In this document: positions 1 to 8,669 of the stretch, in pieces
Numbering within the stretch: the stretch's first letter is position 1
How the letters are laid out: every line of letters starts with the position of its first letter
Assembly: GCA_003056245.1 (NCBI GenBank)
Contig: MVDH01000001.1
Span: 2,165,757-2,229,756, forward strand
Direction of reading: 5' to 3'
DNA from: Cellvibrio sp. 79
GTDB lineage: Bacteria; Pseudomonadota; Gammaproteobacteria; Pseudomonadales; Cellvibrionaceae
DNA length: 64,000 nucleotides
Position numbers and translations under genes: made by a program
The notes under the pieces: model-generated
The model's database searches: none
What the model saw: only the letters and a program-made list of their open reading frames with translations
Told to the model about the DNA's origin: nothing

Positions 1-74
1 GGTACGTTTGCTCATTGGACACCTATTCGTTGTATGAAGTGATAATATCACTTCTAATTAGGTGGCCAAATTAA

Positions 75-302
75 CTATGCCACTACACCCCCAAAAGCAA
101 TTCACCTGCCCCGATTCGTTATGATGCGGTACATACTGGTTTAGTTACAGTTGCAGAATATGCACTGCAGCATAATGCCTCCGTCCATATGCCGCGTATT
201 GGTTGCGGTTTGGCCGGAGGAACGTGGGAAGAAATTGAACCAATCATTACGCAAACCTTAATTCAAGCCAACATTCCAACAATAGTTTATGACTTCAATT
301 AA
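75..302 (+). pseudogene. Macro-domain protein, C-terminal remnant
   Basis: The frame is open from 75 to the TAA at 300-302 but has no credible start. An in-frame stop lies directly upstream at 72-74. The translation contains IRYDAV, then MPRIGCGLAGG followed by TWEEIEPII and ending near IVYDFN. This is the C-terminal signature of macro domains, which bind or hydrolyse ADP-ribose and its derivatives. The N-terminal half of the fold, including the usual vNAAN-type loop, is missing from the readable sequence. It is therefore most likely a decayed gene, or one broken by frameshifts beyond the left edge. It lies directly before two orphan genes in an accessory patch. Confidence 0.6.
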
Positions 303-389
303 ATGACCAGTCTTAATAGTAAGCTGGTTCTTGCAAATTTCGACTATGTAGAAATTTGGGGGTCAACTTTTCGATGAACAACAAACCTA

Positions 390-695
390 ATGATCACTTA
401 TCTGAACACCAAAGAAAAAGATGCCCTACTTCATTACGCTAAAATATTAGAAAACCAAAAAATCGAAAATATTCTAAAAAACGATGGAATAAAATCTACC
501 GAGGATGCCAGAGAATTAGCAAGTTTCTTCTGGAAAATGGTTGATCAAACCGTTCTAGACAGCAACAAAAATTTGGTGATCGCTGGATATACCAATTTGG
601 AAAGCCTTTGTGAAGACCTTATGCAAACACTGAGATCTCATTTTATCGCCACTGGGCACAGTGTGATTTGGGAAGAAGAATCGGATAAAGCATAA
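390..695 (+). CDS. Small acidic orphan protein, FFWKM family
   Basis: A 101-residue soluble, acidic protein with no signal peptide or membrane segment. I do not recognise a named family. It is clearly related to the proteins at 54715-54993 and, more weakly, 54330-54635. All share a pattern of an N-terminal aromatic start, a GI-x-x-T/S-x-x-EA region, and in the closest pair FFWKM followed by D and a C-terminal helix. The relatives sit beside a Tse2-like toxin and its immunity gene, so an immunity-like or anti-toxin role is possible, but that is inference. The ATG has no strong Shine-Dalgarno sequence. A hairpin repeat (715-784) follows the stop. Confidence 0.6.
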   Translation: MITYLNTKEKDALLHYAKILENQKIENILKNDGIKSTEDARELASFFWKMVDQTVLDSNKNLVIAGYTNLESLCEDLMQTLRSHFIATGHSVIWEEESDKA

Positions 696-714
696 TAGCT
701 TGATCTAGCTCGGA

Positions 715-784
715 GATTGGACTGATGCAGGTTGCTGCGGGGCGCGTAGTCTGAACCTGCGAACCACAACATTCGTAATCGCAA
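715..784. repeat. Hairpin-forming intergenic repeat, copy A
   Basis: About 70 bp directly after the 390-695 gene, closely matched at 1372-1435 after the next gene. Both start gattgg and end near aatcg-aaa. Between them lies a GC-rich inverted repeat whose arms start gttgc and end cacaac or cgcaac. Copy A has a less perfect stem than copy B. Its placement after each small gene suggests a unit of gene plus hairpin. It may act as a terminator or a recombination remnant; it does not match integron attC core sites. Confidence 0.55.
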
Positions 785-910
785 ACGGCACATTGTTTCG
801 AGAATACGCAAGATCAATAAACTACATACGTGTTTTGGTTTTAGCAGCTCCAAATTCATGCAGTTAGCTTCCAAACATCAAGCTCCTCACATAAATCTAT
901 CGAGCATATT

Positions 911-1360
911 ATGAATAATAAAAAGACATTAATCTGCATTGAGGGAAGCGGAAAAAATTCCTTTGATATGATGTTGTTTGCAGAAGACACCCGTGAAATC
1001 CAGGATGACAAAATAATCAAAAAGCTAATTATTGAGAGAGCAAAACATAATGTAGGTGAAGATCCAAATCAATCCCTGGAAGTAGCTCGCATTGAACTAA
1101 CCCAGGAGCGAGCACAAAATTTATGGAAAGCACTATGGGAGAATAAGTTCGAAAATCATATTTTCGTTGATGCATCCCATACGCCGCATCTGGGAATATA
1201 TATTGTAAAACCGCTACCAAACACTTCCCGAACGTACATACTAGTAACGGCTGGGAAAACAACAGCCCCTGAAACAATCGAGCTAGCACGATTTACGGTA
1301 ACAGGACAAAGAAATCAACGACTTGCGAAATTTCTAACGGAAGATTGGATTTGCCAGTAA
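911..1360 (+). CDS. Hypothetical protein in the left accessory patch
   Basis: A 149-residue soluble protein of unknown family. It begins MNNKKTLICIEG and has an alternating strand-helix pattern, with no signal peptide and no transmembrane segment. I see no catalytic motif I can name. Base composition is AT-rich like its neighbour at 390-695, and the gene is followed by copy B of the same hairpin repeat, so the two genes appear to be equivalent units of one accessory patch. The start ATG has only a weak upstream ribosome site. Function unknown. Confidence 0.6.
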   Translation: MNNKKTLICIEGSGKNSFDMMLFAEDTREIQDDKIIKKLIIERAKHNVGEDPNQSLEVARIELTQERAQNLWKALWENKFENHIFVDASHTPHLGIYIVKPLPNTSRTYILVTAGKTTAPETIELARFTVTGQRNQRLAKFLTEDWICQ

Positions 1361-1371
1361 ATTAGCGCGTT

Positions 1372-1435
1372 GATTGGTTCGATGTAGATTGTTGCGGGCC
1401 GCGTAGCTCGCGAACCGCAACATTTCAATCGTAAA
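1372..1435. repeat. Hairpin-forming intergenic repeat, copy B
   Basis: Second copy of the element at 715-784. The inner stem is formed by 1391-1403 (gttgcgggccgcg) and 1409-1421 (cgcgaaccgcaac), 13 bp with two mismatches and a 5-nt loop. A short outer pair, gattg and caatc, extends it. It follows the stop codon of the 911-1360 gene. No T-run follows the inner stem, so it is not a standard intrinsic terminator. Confidence 0.55.
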
Positions 1436-1519
1436 AGATACTTTTTGTGATAACGAAAAACCAACTAACATTCTATAAATTTTGAACCTTCTTCTACTCC
1501 AGTTCAAATACACCATCGC

Positions 1520-2149
1520 TTATTTGCCTTCTTTTATCCATCCAAGGCGCCGGCAAAACAGACCAATAATTGCAAAAGCCCACAACATAAAAGATGAAGG
1601 TTCAGGCACTGAAGCGTAGGTGTAAGTTAAATCATCAATGACTGCGCCTGACACTCGATGCTGTTGGGAGGCCGATATTTCAATTTGCGCAATTCCCGTA
1701 GCAGATTCAAAGAACACGTATTCCCAACCGCTATCCTCCTTTTCATGAGAAGCAAAAAAACCTGCTGGGCCATATACATTCGTATAAAGCACACCTAAAG
1801 GATCTCCACCTAAATACATACCAACATAGGTTGGCAATGCACCTATAAATGACAACGTCATTGAACTGCCACTTGCACCTGCTAATAAATAATTTTTTCC
1901 CGAAATAATATCGTCACCCTCAGCGTAAGGAAGCAAATAAGCATTACTTATTAATAACCCCTGGGATTGATATTGGTTATCAAGCGGAAAATCACCAAAG
2001 GAAGGAAACTCCGGATCAATCGGCACATAAGTGAGATCGTCAAAATCAATCACTACGGCCTGCACCTGGGCTGAAAAAACAACAGCTAATATCATGGTAG
2101 AAATGCATGCGGAAATTTTTCTTACAGCAGGGAATAATAAGTTACTCAT
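1520..2149 (-). CDS. PEP-CTERM sorting domain protein
   Basis: An exported protein of about 209 residues. The ATG at 2149 is preceded by AAGGAG, so it is preferred over the in-frame TTG at 2155. The signal peptide ends near QVQA. The C-terminus has the PEP-CTERM layout: VPEPSS, a hydrophobic helix, then the basic RRLGW tail. Such tails are recognised by exosortase for attachment or export to the cell surface in exopolysaccharide-producing bacteria. No exosortase gene lies in the window. The mature part looks like a beta-rich adhesion or matrix domain with no enzyme motif. A second PEP-CTERM gene lies upstream on the same strand. Confidence 0.75.
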   Translation of the reverse strand: MSNLLFPAVRKISACISTMILAVVFSAQVQAVVIDFDDLTYVPIDPEFPSFGDFPLDNQYQSQGLLISNAYLLPYAEGDDIISGKNYLLAGASGSSMTLSFIGALPTYVGMYLGGDPLGVLYTNVYGPAGFFASHEKEDSGWEYVFFESATGIAQIEISASQQHRVSGAVIDDLTYTYASVPEPSSFMLWAFAIIGLFCRRLGWIKEGK

Positions 2150-2242
2150 AATCAACTCCTTTGCGAAAGGATAAAAAGAGAAACACCAAAAGGGATTAAC
2201 AGTAAAACGAAGAAGAAAACTAACAACAGAAGCCAGATAAAA

Positions 2243-3028
2243 TTATTTCAGGGGTCTGGATTCGCGCCTGTCAATCATTAAAATTCGCGCCAATAAGCAA
2301 AACAAACCCAAAGCAAACAATAATAATGATGAAGGTTCAGGAACCCGCACGCTATCTCTAACAGAAGTGCTTAAACTCAGCAGTTTTAAAGAGGCGGAGG
2401 CATCAAACTTTTCACCATTCATAAACCCCCTCACATTAAAAAGGCCCAAGCTTACAAACTCGCGCTCATTGATATTTACCCAGCTAAATTCTTGCTCCAG
2501 ATCAATACCATCAACAACATTCCTTTCTTTTTCCCAGGCCCTGATTGTCAGCCATTTATAATCGTAATCACCTGCACTGTTGCTGGCACTACTGACATCA
2601 GCAAGCGAAAAATTTTCTGAATTATCCCAGTTAGCAGGCTGTTCAAAATCTTCAAAAACCACAGTCTCTTCCCGATGGAGGATATCAAGGCCTGTAGGGA
2701 TGCTATGGGAGATATCCACCATCTTCCCACCAATAAAAATTTTTATTCCAACCCACTCTTTTGCTGAGTTTCCCACAGTGGTGTGCAGAGATCGATTAGG
2801 TGTATCAGAGCTATCAGCAGGAGCGAGATCAGTGTCATACCAAAAAGTACCATGGATTGCTTCCCCGACAATATTACTTTCCCAATAAGGTATGTATCCC
2901 GAATCCTTTGTACTCATGTCGTCCTGATATTTGACCACACCGGTAAACTCACCATCAATTATCACAGCTTGAGCGTGAGTAACTGCCAAAAAAGGTAACA
3001 AAAATCCAACGATATATTTCATTTTCAT
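2243..3028 (-). CDS. PEP-CTERM sorting domain protein
   Basis: A 261-residue exported protein. The ATG at 3028 has a clear AAGGAG upstream. The signal peptide is MKMKYIVGFLLP through THAQA. The C-terminus is VPEPSS, then a leucine-rich helix, then ARILMIDRRES, the PEP-CTERM arrangement. The central part is beta-rich with a VxGTFWYDT-like stretch often seen in secreted proteins of this class. It probably forms a surface or matrix protein sorted by an exosortase encoded elsewhere. It lies about 90 bp from the downstream PEP-CTERM gene and may be co-transcribed. Confidence 0.75.
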   Translation of the reverse strand: MKMKYIVGFLLPFLAVTHAQAVIIDGEFTGVVKYQDDMSTKDSGYIPYWESNIVGEAIHGTFWYDTDLAPADSSDTPNRSLHTTVGNSAKEWVGIKIFIGGKMVDISHSIPTGLDILHREETVVFEDFEQPANWDNSENFSLADVSSASNSAGDYDYKWLTIRAWEKERNVVDGIDLEQEFSWVNINEREFVSLGLFNVRGFMNGEKFDASASLKLLSLSTSVRDSVRVPEPSSLLLFALGLFCLLARILMIDRRESRPLK

Positions 3029-3185
3029 TGCGCAAACTCCTTTGAAATCAGGTTGAAAAATGCACTGGAGATAGTAGCACTATTTATTACACGCGTAGCA
3101 TCTCTGCAGATGAAATGGTAAATTATCAAATGATCGCCACATAAAATGGCGCAATTCAACTCAATATCGTAGAGCGAAAACATAC

Positions 3186-4580
3186 ATGCGGCAGTTTATT
3201 TTAATGGCATCCTTATTATTCGTTACCGGCTGTGCAACAAATGCAAACAAAAATAATTATGGCGATTACTATTTAGTGAAAGAAGATGGCGTTTATTGGT
3301 CCCGATTTGTAAGGCTCACGCAAAAGCGGGTTGACCTGAAAGTTGACACTATTGATCCATCAAGTTTTTCAATGTTATCCAATCCCTGGTATGCAAAAGA
3401 TAAAACCTATGTTTATTTAAAGGCGGTGCCTATACCACAGGCTGATCCATTTACATTTTCATTGATTTCAGAAAATGTGGGGAAAGATAATAATTATGTA
3501 TTTTTGAAAGGTGAAGTGATTCCTAATGCGGACCCAGGCAGTTTTCAAGTAATCAACGATAAATTAATTGATACCTATGCCAAAGATAAAAACAGTTACT
3601 TTTTTAACTTGAAAAAATTCCAGCCTTGCGATGAAGCATCCCTGACTTTTGAAAAAGGGTTTATTCAAACATGGGCAAAGGACAAATTATGTATATTTTA
3701 TAATGGAACCAAAATTGAGGGCGCAGATGCTCCCACACATAAAATGTTAATACTGGGTTACTCCAAGGATAAGAATCGAGTTTATCATGGGGAAAAGGAA
3801 CTCAGCGGTGCTAACCTCGCAACCTTCGATATTATTGATGGTATGGCAAAAGACAAAAATAATTGCTACAAACAAGGTTTAATATCGCCCTGCCCTGGAT
3901 CATCCAGAAAGCTTTCCGAGATGACTGAAAAAGAACTAGATGATTCGGCGAGCGATATGGCTATGAACATGTTTCAAAGCGATCAGGATAAAAAGCACGC
4001 CGCATTACTAGCCATCCCTAAAACTTCCGCAGCGGTAGTAAAAAAATACCGCGACCAGGTGCTAACCCCGAACGATGTTAAAAATATTAATCTGGGAAAT
4101 TTAAAACCGGGATATACCTACACGTTAAACAACAAGGTCGGAGCATCGGTAACCGAGTTTTATCCGCGAGCCAATGCAATTACTTATAAATTGCGCAGCA
4201 TCAATAACGATACAGCAGAGTTTGATGTTATACACCCAAGGAATTTTGGTTATCTGACGCAAACAAACCAGTTAAATGGAACAATAAGAAGTGCGCCCTA
4301 TCTATCGAACTATCCTTTTTCCAGAATTTATTATCCCCAAGGGAATTGTGAGTTTCAAATAGGTACTTGCGAATATACCACTAAAGCAAACGCCACCACC
4401 TCCCCCGTTACATTTAAACAAATCGGCAATTTTACTGCCGGGGTCTGGACTTATTACACCCAAACCCAGACTGGAAAACAGCAGGTTAACATTTACATTT
4501 ATGATAAAAATGGATTTCCTCTTTACATGACCAGTTATGTAGAGAACTCATTGACTTATGAATATGAACGAGCTGAATAA
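3186..4580 (+). CDS. Lipoprotein with DKNYY repeats
   Basis: A 464-residue putative lipoprotein. The N-terminus MRQFILMASLLFVTGC has a lipobox ending at Cys16. The first half carries several repeats with YAKDKxxVY-like cores (YAKDKTYVY, VGKDNNYVF, YAKDKNSYF, YSKDKNRVY, MAKDKNNCY). These match the DKNYY family of Gram-negative surface lipoproteins of unknown function. The second half (from about residue 260) is a separate beta-rich domain I do not recognise. It is transcribed away from the PEP-CTERM pair. Its cell-envelope location is well supported; its role is unknown. Confidence 0.75.
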   Translation: MRQFILMASLLFVTGCATNANKNNYGDYYLVKEDGVYWSRFVRLTQKRVDLKVDTIDPSSFSMLSNPWYAKDKTYVYLKAVPIPQADPFTFSLISENVGKDNNYVFLKGEVIPNADPGSFQVINDKLIDTYAKDKNSYFFNLKKFQPCDEASLTFEKGFIQTWAKDKLCIFYNGTKIEGADAPTHKMLILGYSKDKNRVYHGEKELSGANLATFDIIDGMAKDKNNCYKQGLISPCPGSSRKLSEMTEKELDDSASDMAMNMFQSDQDKKHAALLAIPKTSAAVVKKYRDQVLTPNDVKNINLGNLKPGYTYTLNNKVGASVTEFYPRANAITYKLRSINNDTAEFDVIHPRNFGYLTQTNQLNGTIRSAPYLSNYPFSRIYYPQGNCEFQIGTCEYTTKANATTSPVTFKQIGNFTAGVWTYYTQTQTGKQQVNIYIYDKNGFPLYMTSYVENSLTYEYERAE

Positions 4581-4739
4581 TTTATTACAAAAACACACAG
4601 ACAGGCTAACGCAGTTAGCCTGCGAACCAATCCTTTGTGGTCAAACCTAAAAAACAGTAAAAGTGCGATGTTATGAATGGTTAAAATTGGATTTTGTTTT
4701 TTTGTATCAATTATTTTGAATGGCAGCGTAGTAGAATAA

Positions 4740-4922
4740 CTGAGCCAATATAATGATGGTTATGTTTTTGAATTGGTCGCAAATGGATCAAATCGAATTG
4801 CAATAATACCACCCGCAAACTTACCCGCTGGATAGTATGACGTAACATTCACAATCACTGATGAAGCTGGCGATACAATTAATCAGACGTTTAATTTGAA
4901 TTATGTATCACCAGAGTTATGA
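4740..4922 (+). pseudogene. Degenerate fragment of a beta-rich exported protein
   Basis: The frame from 4740 to the TGA at 4920-4922 reads as coherent protein (GYVFELVANG, then IIPPANLPAG, then YDVTFTITDEAGD and NLNYVSPEL) but is interrupted by one in-frame TAG after LPAG and has no start codon. It resembles the last strands of an Ig-like domain. It is probably the decayed end of a gene. A good terminator follows at 4963-4992, which fits a former transcription unit. Confidence 0.4.
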
Positions 4923-4962
4923 GCTGATCTCTATTAGAGCGAAGAAAAATATAAGACCAGGT

Positions 4963-4992
4963 AAATAAGGCGTCCAGTTGGGCGCCTTATTT
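4963..4992 (+). terminator. Intrinsic terminator after the 4740-4922 remnant
   Basis: A 10-bp perfect stem (aaataaggcg paired with cgccttattt) with a 10-nt loop, followed by further T residues. It would terminate plus-strand transcription and partly serves the minus strand too, ahead of the end of the gene at 5024. Confidence 0.75.
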
Positions 4993-5023
4993 TTTAGAAA
5001 GTACACGTAACTTTAACGCTGGA

Positions 5024-5260
5024 TTAATGAAATGAAATCATTGAACCCATGAACAAAACTGCAATACTAAAAATTGCGGCCAGGTTTTCACCGGCTGTCA
5101 GATCAGGTTCATAAATATTTTGACAGCGACCGGTGAAAAGCAGGAAAAATATTCGCACTACGTTAATGCTATTAATTGCCAAAGACACTACACATAAAAT
5201 GCTCAATAGCGGAAATGATGCAAAGCTAGCAAACCCCAATAAAAAACAGGCAGTTGCCAT
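5024..5260 (-). CDS. Small membrane protein
   Basis: A 78-residue hydrophobic protein with two or three predicted membrane segments: residues about 4-35 and 58-76, separated by a short polar loop containing GRCQNIYEPDLTAGEN. There are no motifs I can assign. The start ATG at 5260 lacks an obvious Shine-Dalgarno sequence, so the gene call is moderate. The overlapping opposite-strand frame reads like noise and was left out. Confidence 0.5.
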   Translation of the reverse strand: MATACFLLGFASFASFPLLSILCVVSLAINSINVVRIFFLLFTGRCQNIYEPDLTAGENLAAIFSIAVLFMGSMISFH

Positions 5261-5497
5261 TTCTGTGTATGCGCATAAAAGAGCGCATCTTCATGAAACG
5301 TTTTTTTATCACAACAATTTTTTGTGCTTTTCTGTTGGAAAAGTAACGCAGGCACAGAGGTGCACATTATTTCACTTCCTTTAATAATTACTGCATAAAT
5401 TTCCTATATCATAACTTTTGCTATCTTGTTTCCAACCAACGAACCAATTTTTATATTTACGTTCAAAATAGCAATATTCAAGCAATGAGGGGAAATT

Positions 5498-5941
5498 GTG
5501 AACACCTTAACCAGTCTGATCGTACTTACATCAATATTATTGTTAACCGCCTGTAGCGAGAAACCCGCCGCCCCTGCGTCCACAGAAATCGTGTCTAGCG
5601 AAAATATTGCGAGCTCGGCAAGCGCACCAAGTGAGAGCACAGCAATTCCTGCGACCACGTCATCAGCACAAACTGATACTTGGATTGGTAAATGGAATGG
5701 ACCGGAGGGAACATCTATTGAGATTTCAGGCGCAAATGGTAATTACATTCTCACCATTGCAGATCTTGACAGCGTCAAGCAGTACACAGGAACCAGTAAC
5801 GGCAGCCAAATCACCTTCGAACGGGATGGTGCAACTGAAATACTCCAGGCCAGCAATGGAGCAGATACCGGAATGAAATGGCTTGCAGAAAAATCTCATT
5901 GTTTACGAGTGCGTCTAGGTGAAGGCTGGTGTAGAGATTAA
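5498..5941 (+). CDS. Putative lipoprotein
   Basis: A 147-residue lipoprotein starting at GTG 5498, with GAGGGG upstream. The lipobox is LLTAC with Cys at residue 19. A low-complexity Ser/Ala/Thr spacer (about 22-58) leads to a compact C-terminal domain beginning DTWIGKWNGPEGT. This domain is a beta-sheet fold with two Cys residues near the C-terminus. Such small domains are common in periplasmic lipoproteins of unknown function. The lipocalin gene follows 62 bp downstream on the same strand, so the two may share a transcript. Confidence 0.7.
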   Translation: MNTLTSLIVLTSILLLTACSEKPAAPASTEIVSSENIASSASAPSESTAIPATTSSAQTDTWIGKWNGPEGTSIEISGANGNYILTIADLDSVKQYTGTSNGSQITFERDGATEILQASNGADTGMKWLAEKSHCLRVRLGEGWCRD

Positions 5942-6003
5942 TATTGAATTTCCTCAAATTTCAGTGCTCATAATTAATATTGATTTCATAAAGGAGCACA
6001 GTA

Positions 6004-6549
6004 ATGAAAATCCTGCTATTGAGCATTGCACTATTCCTCGCGAGTTGCGGCGACGGTAAACCCGATAACATAACTCCCGTTCAACCTTTTGATGTGCAGC
6101 GCTATTTGGGAACATGGTACGAAATAGCACGGCTCGACCACCGCTTTGAACGTGGCTTAAGCCATGTTACTGCGGAATACAGCTTGCGCGACGACGGTGG
6201 TATAAAAGTAGCTAATAAAGGTTATTCACAAAAGGATGGCACATGGGATACCGCTGAAGGTAAAGCGTATTTTGTGGAAGATAAAAATACCGGTTTTCTA
6301 AAAGTGTCTTTTTGGGGACCGTTCTATAGTTCTTACGTGGTATTTGAACTGGATAAAGATTACCAATATGCCTTAGTCAGTGGTGAAAATAAGGATTATT
6401 TTTGGATACTATCCCGCCAGCCAACAATGGACCCTGCATTGTTGGATAAATTAATTGAAAAAGCTGGCTCACTGGGATTTGACACAAAAAAATTAATTAA
6501 AGTCGACCATACGATTATTACAAACCAACAAATAAGCTCAAAGCAATAA
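6004..6549 (+). CDS. blc: Outer-membrane lipocalin (Blc type)
   Basis: A 181-residue lipoprotein of the bacterial lipocalin family. The ATG has AAGGAG upstream. The signal MKILLLSIALFLASC ends in a lipobox Cys at residue 15. The lipocalin SCR1 motif is explicit: RYLGTWYEIARLDHRFERGL. Later strands include YALVSGENKDYFWILSR, matching the conserved YxxvxG and WiLsR segments. Blc binds lysophospholipids and fatty acids on the inner face of the outer membrane and is usually stress-induced. Length is normal for the family. Confidence 0.93.
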   Translation: MKILLLSIALFLASCGDGKPDNITPVQPFDVQRYLGTWYEIARLDHRFERGLSHVTAEYSLRDDGGIKVANKGYSQKDGTWDTAEGKAYFVEDKNTGFLKVSFWGPFYSSYVVFELDKDYQYALVSGENKDYFWILSRQPTMDPALLDKLIEKAGSLGFDTKKLIKVDHTIITNQQISSKQ

Positions 6550-6716
6550 GCTTTTTATTCTATATTGCTTTCCTGATGTGGATTCGCACGAAACGCTGTG
6601 CAAATCCATTTCATAATTTCTCCTTCTGCAATCCGTGGGGACCAAGGTATGTTATAAGTCATGCTCCATCTAGCTGATGGACTCATCACTATCACACCAT
6701 GGGAATGGGAGACCTT

Positions 6717-7304
6717 ATGAAATTTTTTAGAATTTTCTGCTTATTTTTTCTAATGTTACTGCCTTGCGCTAAAAGCTATGCATTACTAATTACCCATGCT
6801 ATTCCTGTTAATAATCAAGTTGCCGGTTCTCACAGCTTTACTTTTGATTTGGTGAGCCATGGATACAATCCCGATACTGACAATATCAACTGGGTAATTT
6901 TTTCCTACGACATAGAGGAAATTATTGAAGACCCCTTTGAAGACACTCCGGATATGGAAGAACGGGAATTTGTTATTATCAACGATCATTTTCTCTATCG
7001 GCGAGGTGTATTTGCTGATATGGATACCGGTAGCTTTAGCGAACGGCTACATTGGACGCGCGGGGAAGGATGTTTATTTTCCGGTTACAATGGGTACGAG
7101 GAAGTATGCTATTTTCAACCCGATAACGATGGTTTTTTTTATTCTTATTGGGATGTAGCCACCGAAAATTTATGGATGAATTCTATCAGCTTGACGATAG
7201 ATGTTACCCGCAACTATGTGGATGAACCGTCACCATTGATGCTGTTAACTATGGTTCTTTCTTTACTGATTATCAGGCAGCGAAACACTGTTCTATCACA
7301 ATAA
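6717..7304 (+). CDS. Exported protein with PEP-CTERM-like tail
   Basis: About 195 residues. I chose the ATG at 6717 because GGGAG lies just upstream; an in-frame ATG at 6699 would add six residues. The signal peptide is MKFFRIFCLFFLMLLPCAKSYA. The C-terminus DEPSPLMLLTMVLSLLIIRQRN is a degenerate PEP-CTERM tail: an EPSP motif, a hydrophobic helix and basic residues. The mature domain is acidic and aromatic-rich with no enzyme motif. It would be the third exosortase-type client in the first 7.5 kb. Confidence 0.6.
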   Translation: MKFFRIFCLFFLMLLPCAKSYALLITHAIPVNNQVAGSHSFTFDLVSHGYNPDTDNINWVIFSYDIEEIIEDPFEDTPDMEEREFVIINDHFLYRRGVFADMDTGSFSERLHWTRGEGCLFSGYNGYEEVCYFQPDNDGFFYSYWDVATENLWMNSISLTIDVTRNYVDEPSPLMLLTMVLSLLIIRQRNTVLSQ

Positions 7305-7425
7305 TTAATATTGATTGGGCAGAAATGCCCAACTTTTACTGTAGAACTGCCCCGCCACTATGATTTGTCGCACAGGCAAATCAGACAGGTATAATGATCG
7401 CTTTGAATTGCAGGCCAATGCCATT

Positions 7426-8169
7426 ATGCCCTCCACCGCTTTATATACCGATCTTTCTCGCTATTATGATTTGATGTGCGCGGACATTAACTACCGCGAA
7501 CAATCCGAACATGTCCGCAGGTTGCATCAACTTTTTGGGAATGGCGGCAATGAATATCTGGATATCGCTTGCGGGACCGGGCCACATATCCGGCATTTTA
7601 TTGATTTTGGCTACAACGCCAATGGTGTGGATATTAACCAGCCAATGCTGGATATTGCCCAATTACGTTGTCCTGAGGCGCGTTTTTTCCAGCAAGATAT
7701 GTGTGCCCTGCGGGTGGAATCACCGCTGGATTTGATCAGCTGCTTTTTGTATTCCATCCATTACAACCAGAGCATCGCCAAACTCAGGGAATGCATTGTG
7801 AGTGTGCATGCCGCATTGAAACCTGGGGGAATGTTCTGTTTTAATTCAGTAAATAAAAACCTGATTGATAATCGGCCGGGAATTAAACGTAATCTCAAAC
7901 AGGACGATAGTGATTTTTGCTTTCAATCCAATTGGCACTATCCTGGAGAGGGAGAGCAACAGCAATTACAGCTTTGCATCGAAAAAATAACGAATGGCCA
8001 GACCGAAATCTGGCGAGACCAGCATCCGATGGTTGCATTGGATTTTCAACAAATGCAGCTGTTACTGGAACCTTATTTTGATGTACACATTTTTGAGCAC
8101 AATTACCTCACTATCCTGCCGTGGGATAAAAATTCGGGGAATGCGCTTTTTGTGGGAATTAAACAATAA
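7426..8169 (+). CDS. SAM-dependent methyltransferase, class I
   Basis: About 247 residues from the ATG at 7426 (MPSTALYTDLSRYYDLM). An upstream in-frame ATG at 7360 adds 22 residues with no family character. The Rossmann motif I is YLDIACGTGPHI, followed by the acidic residue of motif II in GVDINQPML, and then FFQQDM and LISCFLYSIHY for later motifs. This matches Methyltransf_25/11-type enzymes, with the N-terminal YDxLM segment typical of them. The methyl acceptor cannot be told from sequence. The next gene lies 71 bp downstream. Confidence 0.85.
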   Translation: MPSTALYTDLSRYYDLMCADINYREQSEHVRRLHQLFGNGGNEYLDIACGTGPHIRHFIDFGYNANGVDINQPMLDIAQLRCPEARFFQQDMCALRVESPLDLISCFLYSIHYNQSIAKLRECIVSVHAALKPGGMFCFNSVNKNLIDNRPGIKRNLKQDDSDFCFQSNWHYPGEGEQQQLQLCIEKITNGQTEIWRDQHPMVALDFQQMQLLLEPYFDVHIFEHNYLTILPWDKNSGNALFVGIKQ

Positions 8170-8240
8170 CAAGTTATTGAAATTTCATTGCAAAAAATAC
8201 CACGTCCAACGTAAAGAATTCATTTAAGGATTTACTCACT

Positions 8241-8624
8241 ATGCATGCAATATCCATCAAAATAATCCACACGCTTTTTGCGCTTACATTAATCGCCTTT
8301 GCCTATTTGCAACTCAATGATCCTGACCCGATAGTTTGGACAACATTTTATTTAATTTGCGCAGTGGTACCATTGCTGGAGCTAGTGAAGAGACGCAACC
8401 GTTACGTGTTCTGGATCGCGATAGGCCTGTGTGTTATCGATTTGGGGATATACACCCACGGTGCCTACACTTATTATTTACACAGCAATGAGGAAGCGCT
8501 GATGCAATCCATGAACCCCGAAAAACCTTATATTGAAGAGGCTCGGGAATTTTTAGGTACATTGATCGCGTTGGTTATGATTAGCATAAGCTACTGGCTT
8601 GGGCGCGAGAAAAAACACGCATAA
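8241..8624 (+). CDS. Transmembrane 220 (TMEM220) family protein
   Basis: A 127-residue membrane protein with four predicted helices. The ATG at 8241 is preceded by AAGGA. The N-terminal helix contains FAYLQLNDPDP, the hallmark of the TMEM220 family, which is found in bacteria and animals and has no assigned function. The last helix ends in a basic REKKH tail. A DUF1304 gene follows 45 bp later, and the methyltransferase gene precedes it, suggesting one small operon. Confidence 0.85.
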   Translation: MHAISIKIIHTLFALTLIAFAYLQLNDPDPIVWTTFYLICAVVPLLELVKRRNRYVFWIAIGLCVIDLGIYTHGAYTYYLHSNEEALMQSMNPEKPYIEEAREFLGTLIALVMISISYWLGREKKHA

Positions 8625-8669
8625 TCGCCTCACCCGATAATAATTACACCACCTGAATTGGAGCCCGTT

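Noticed and set aside
715-1435. Integron attC sites after the small genes
   Set aside because: The inverted repeats begin GTTGC and end GCAAC on the plus strand. attC sites need RYYYAAC at the left and GTTRRRY at the right, and neither core is present; no integrase gene is visible.
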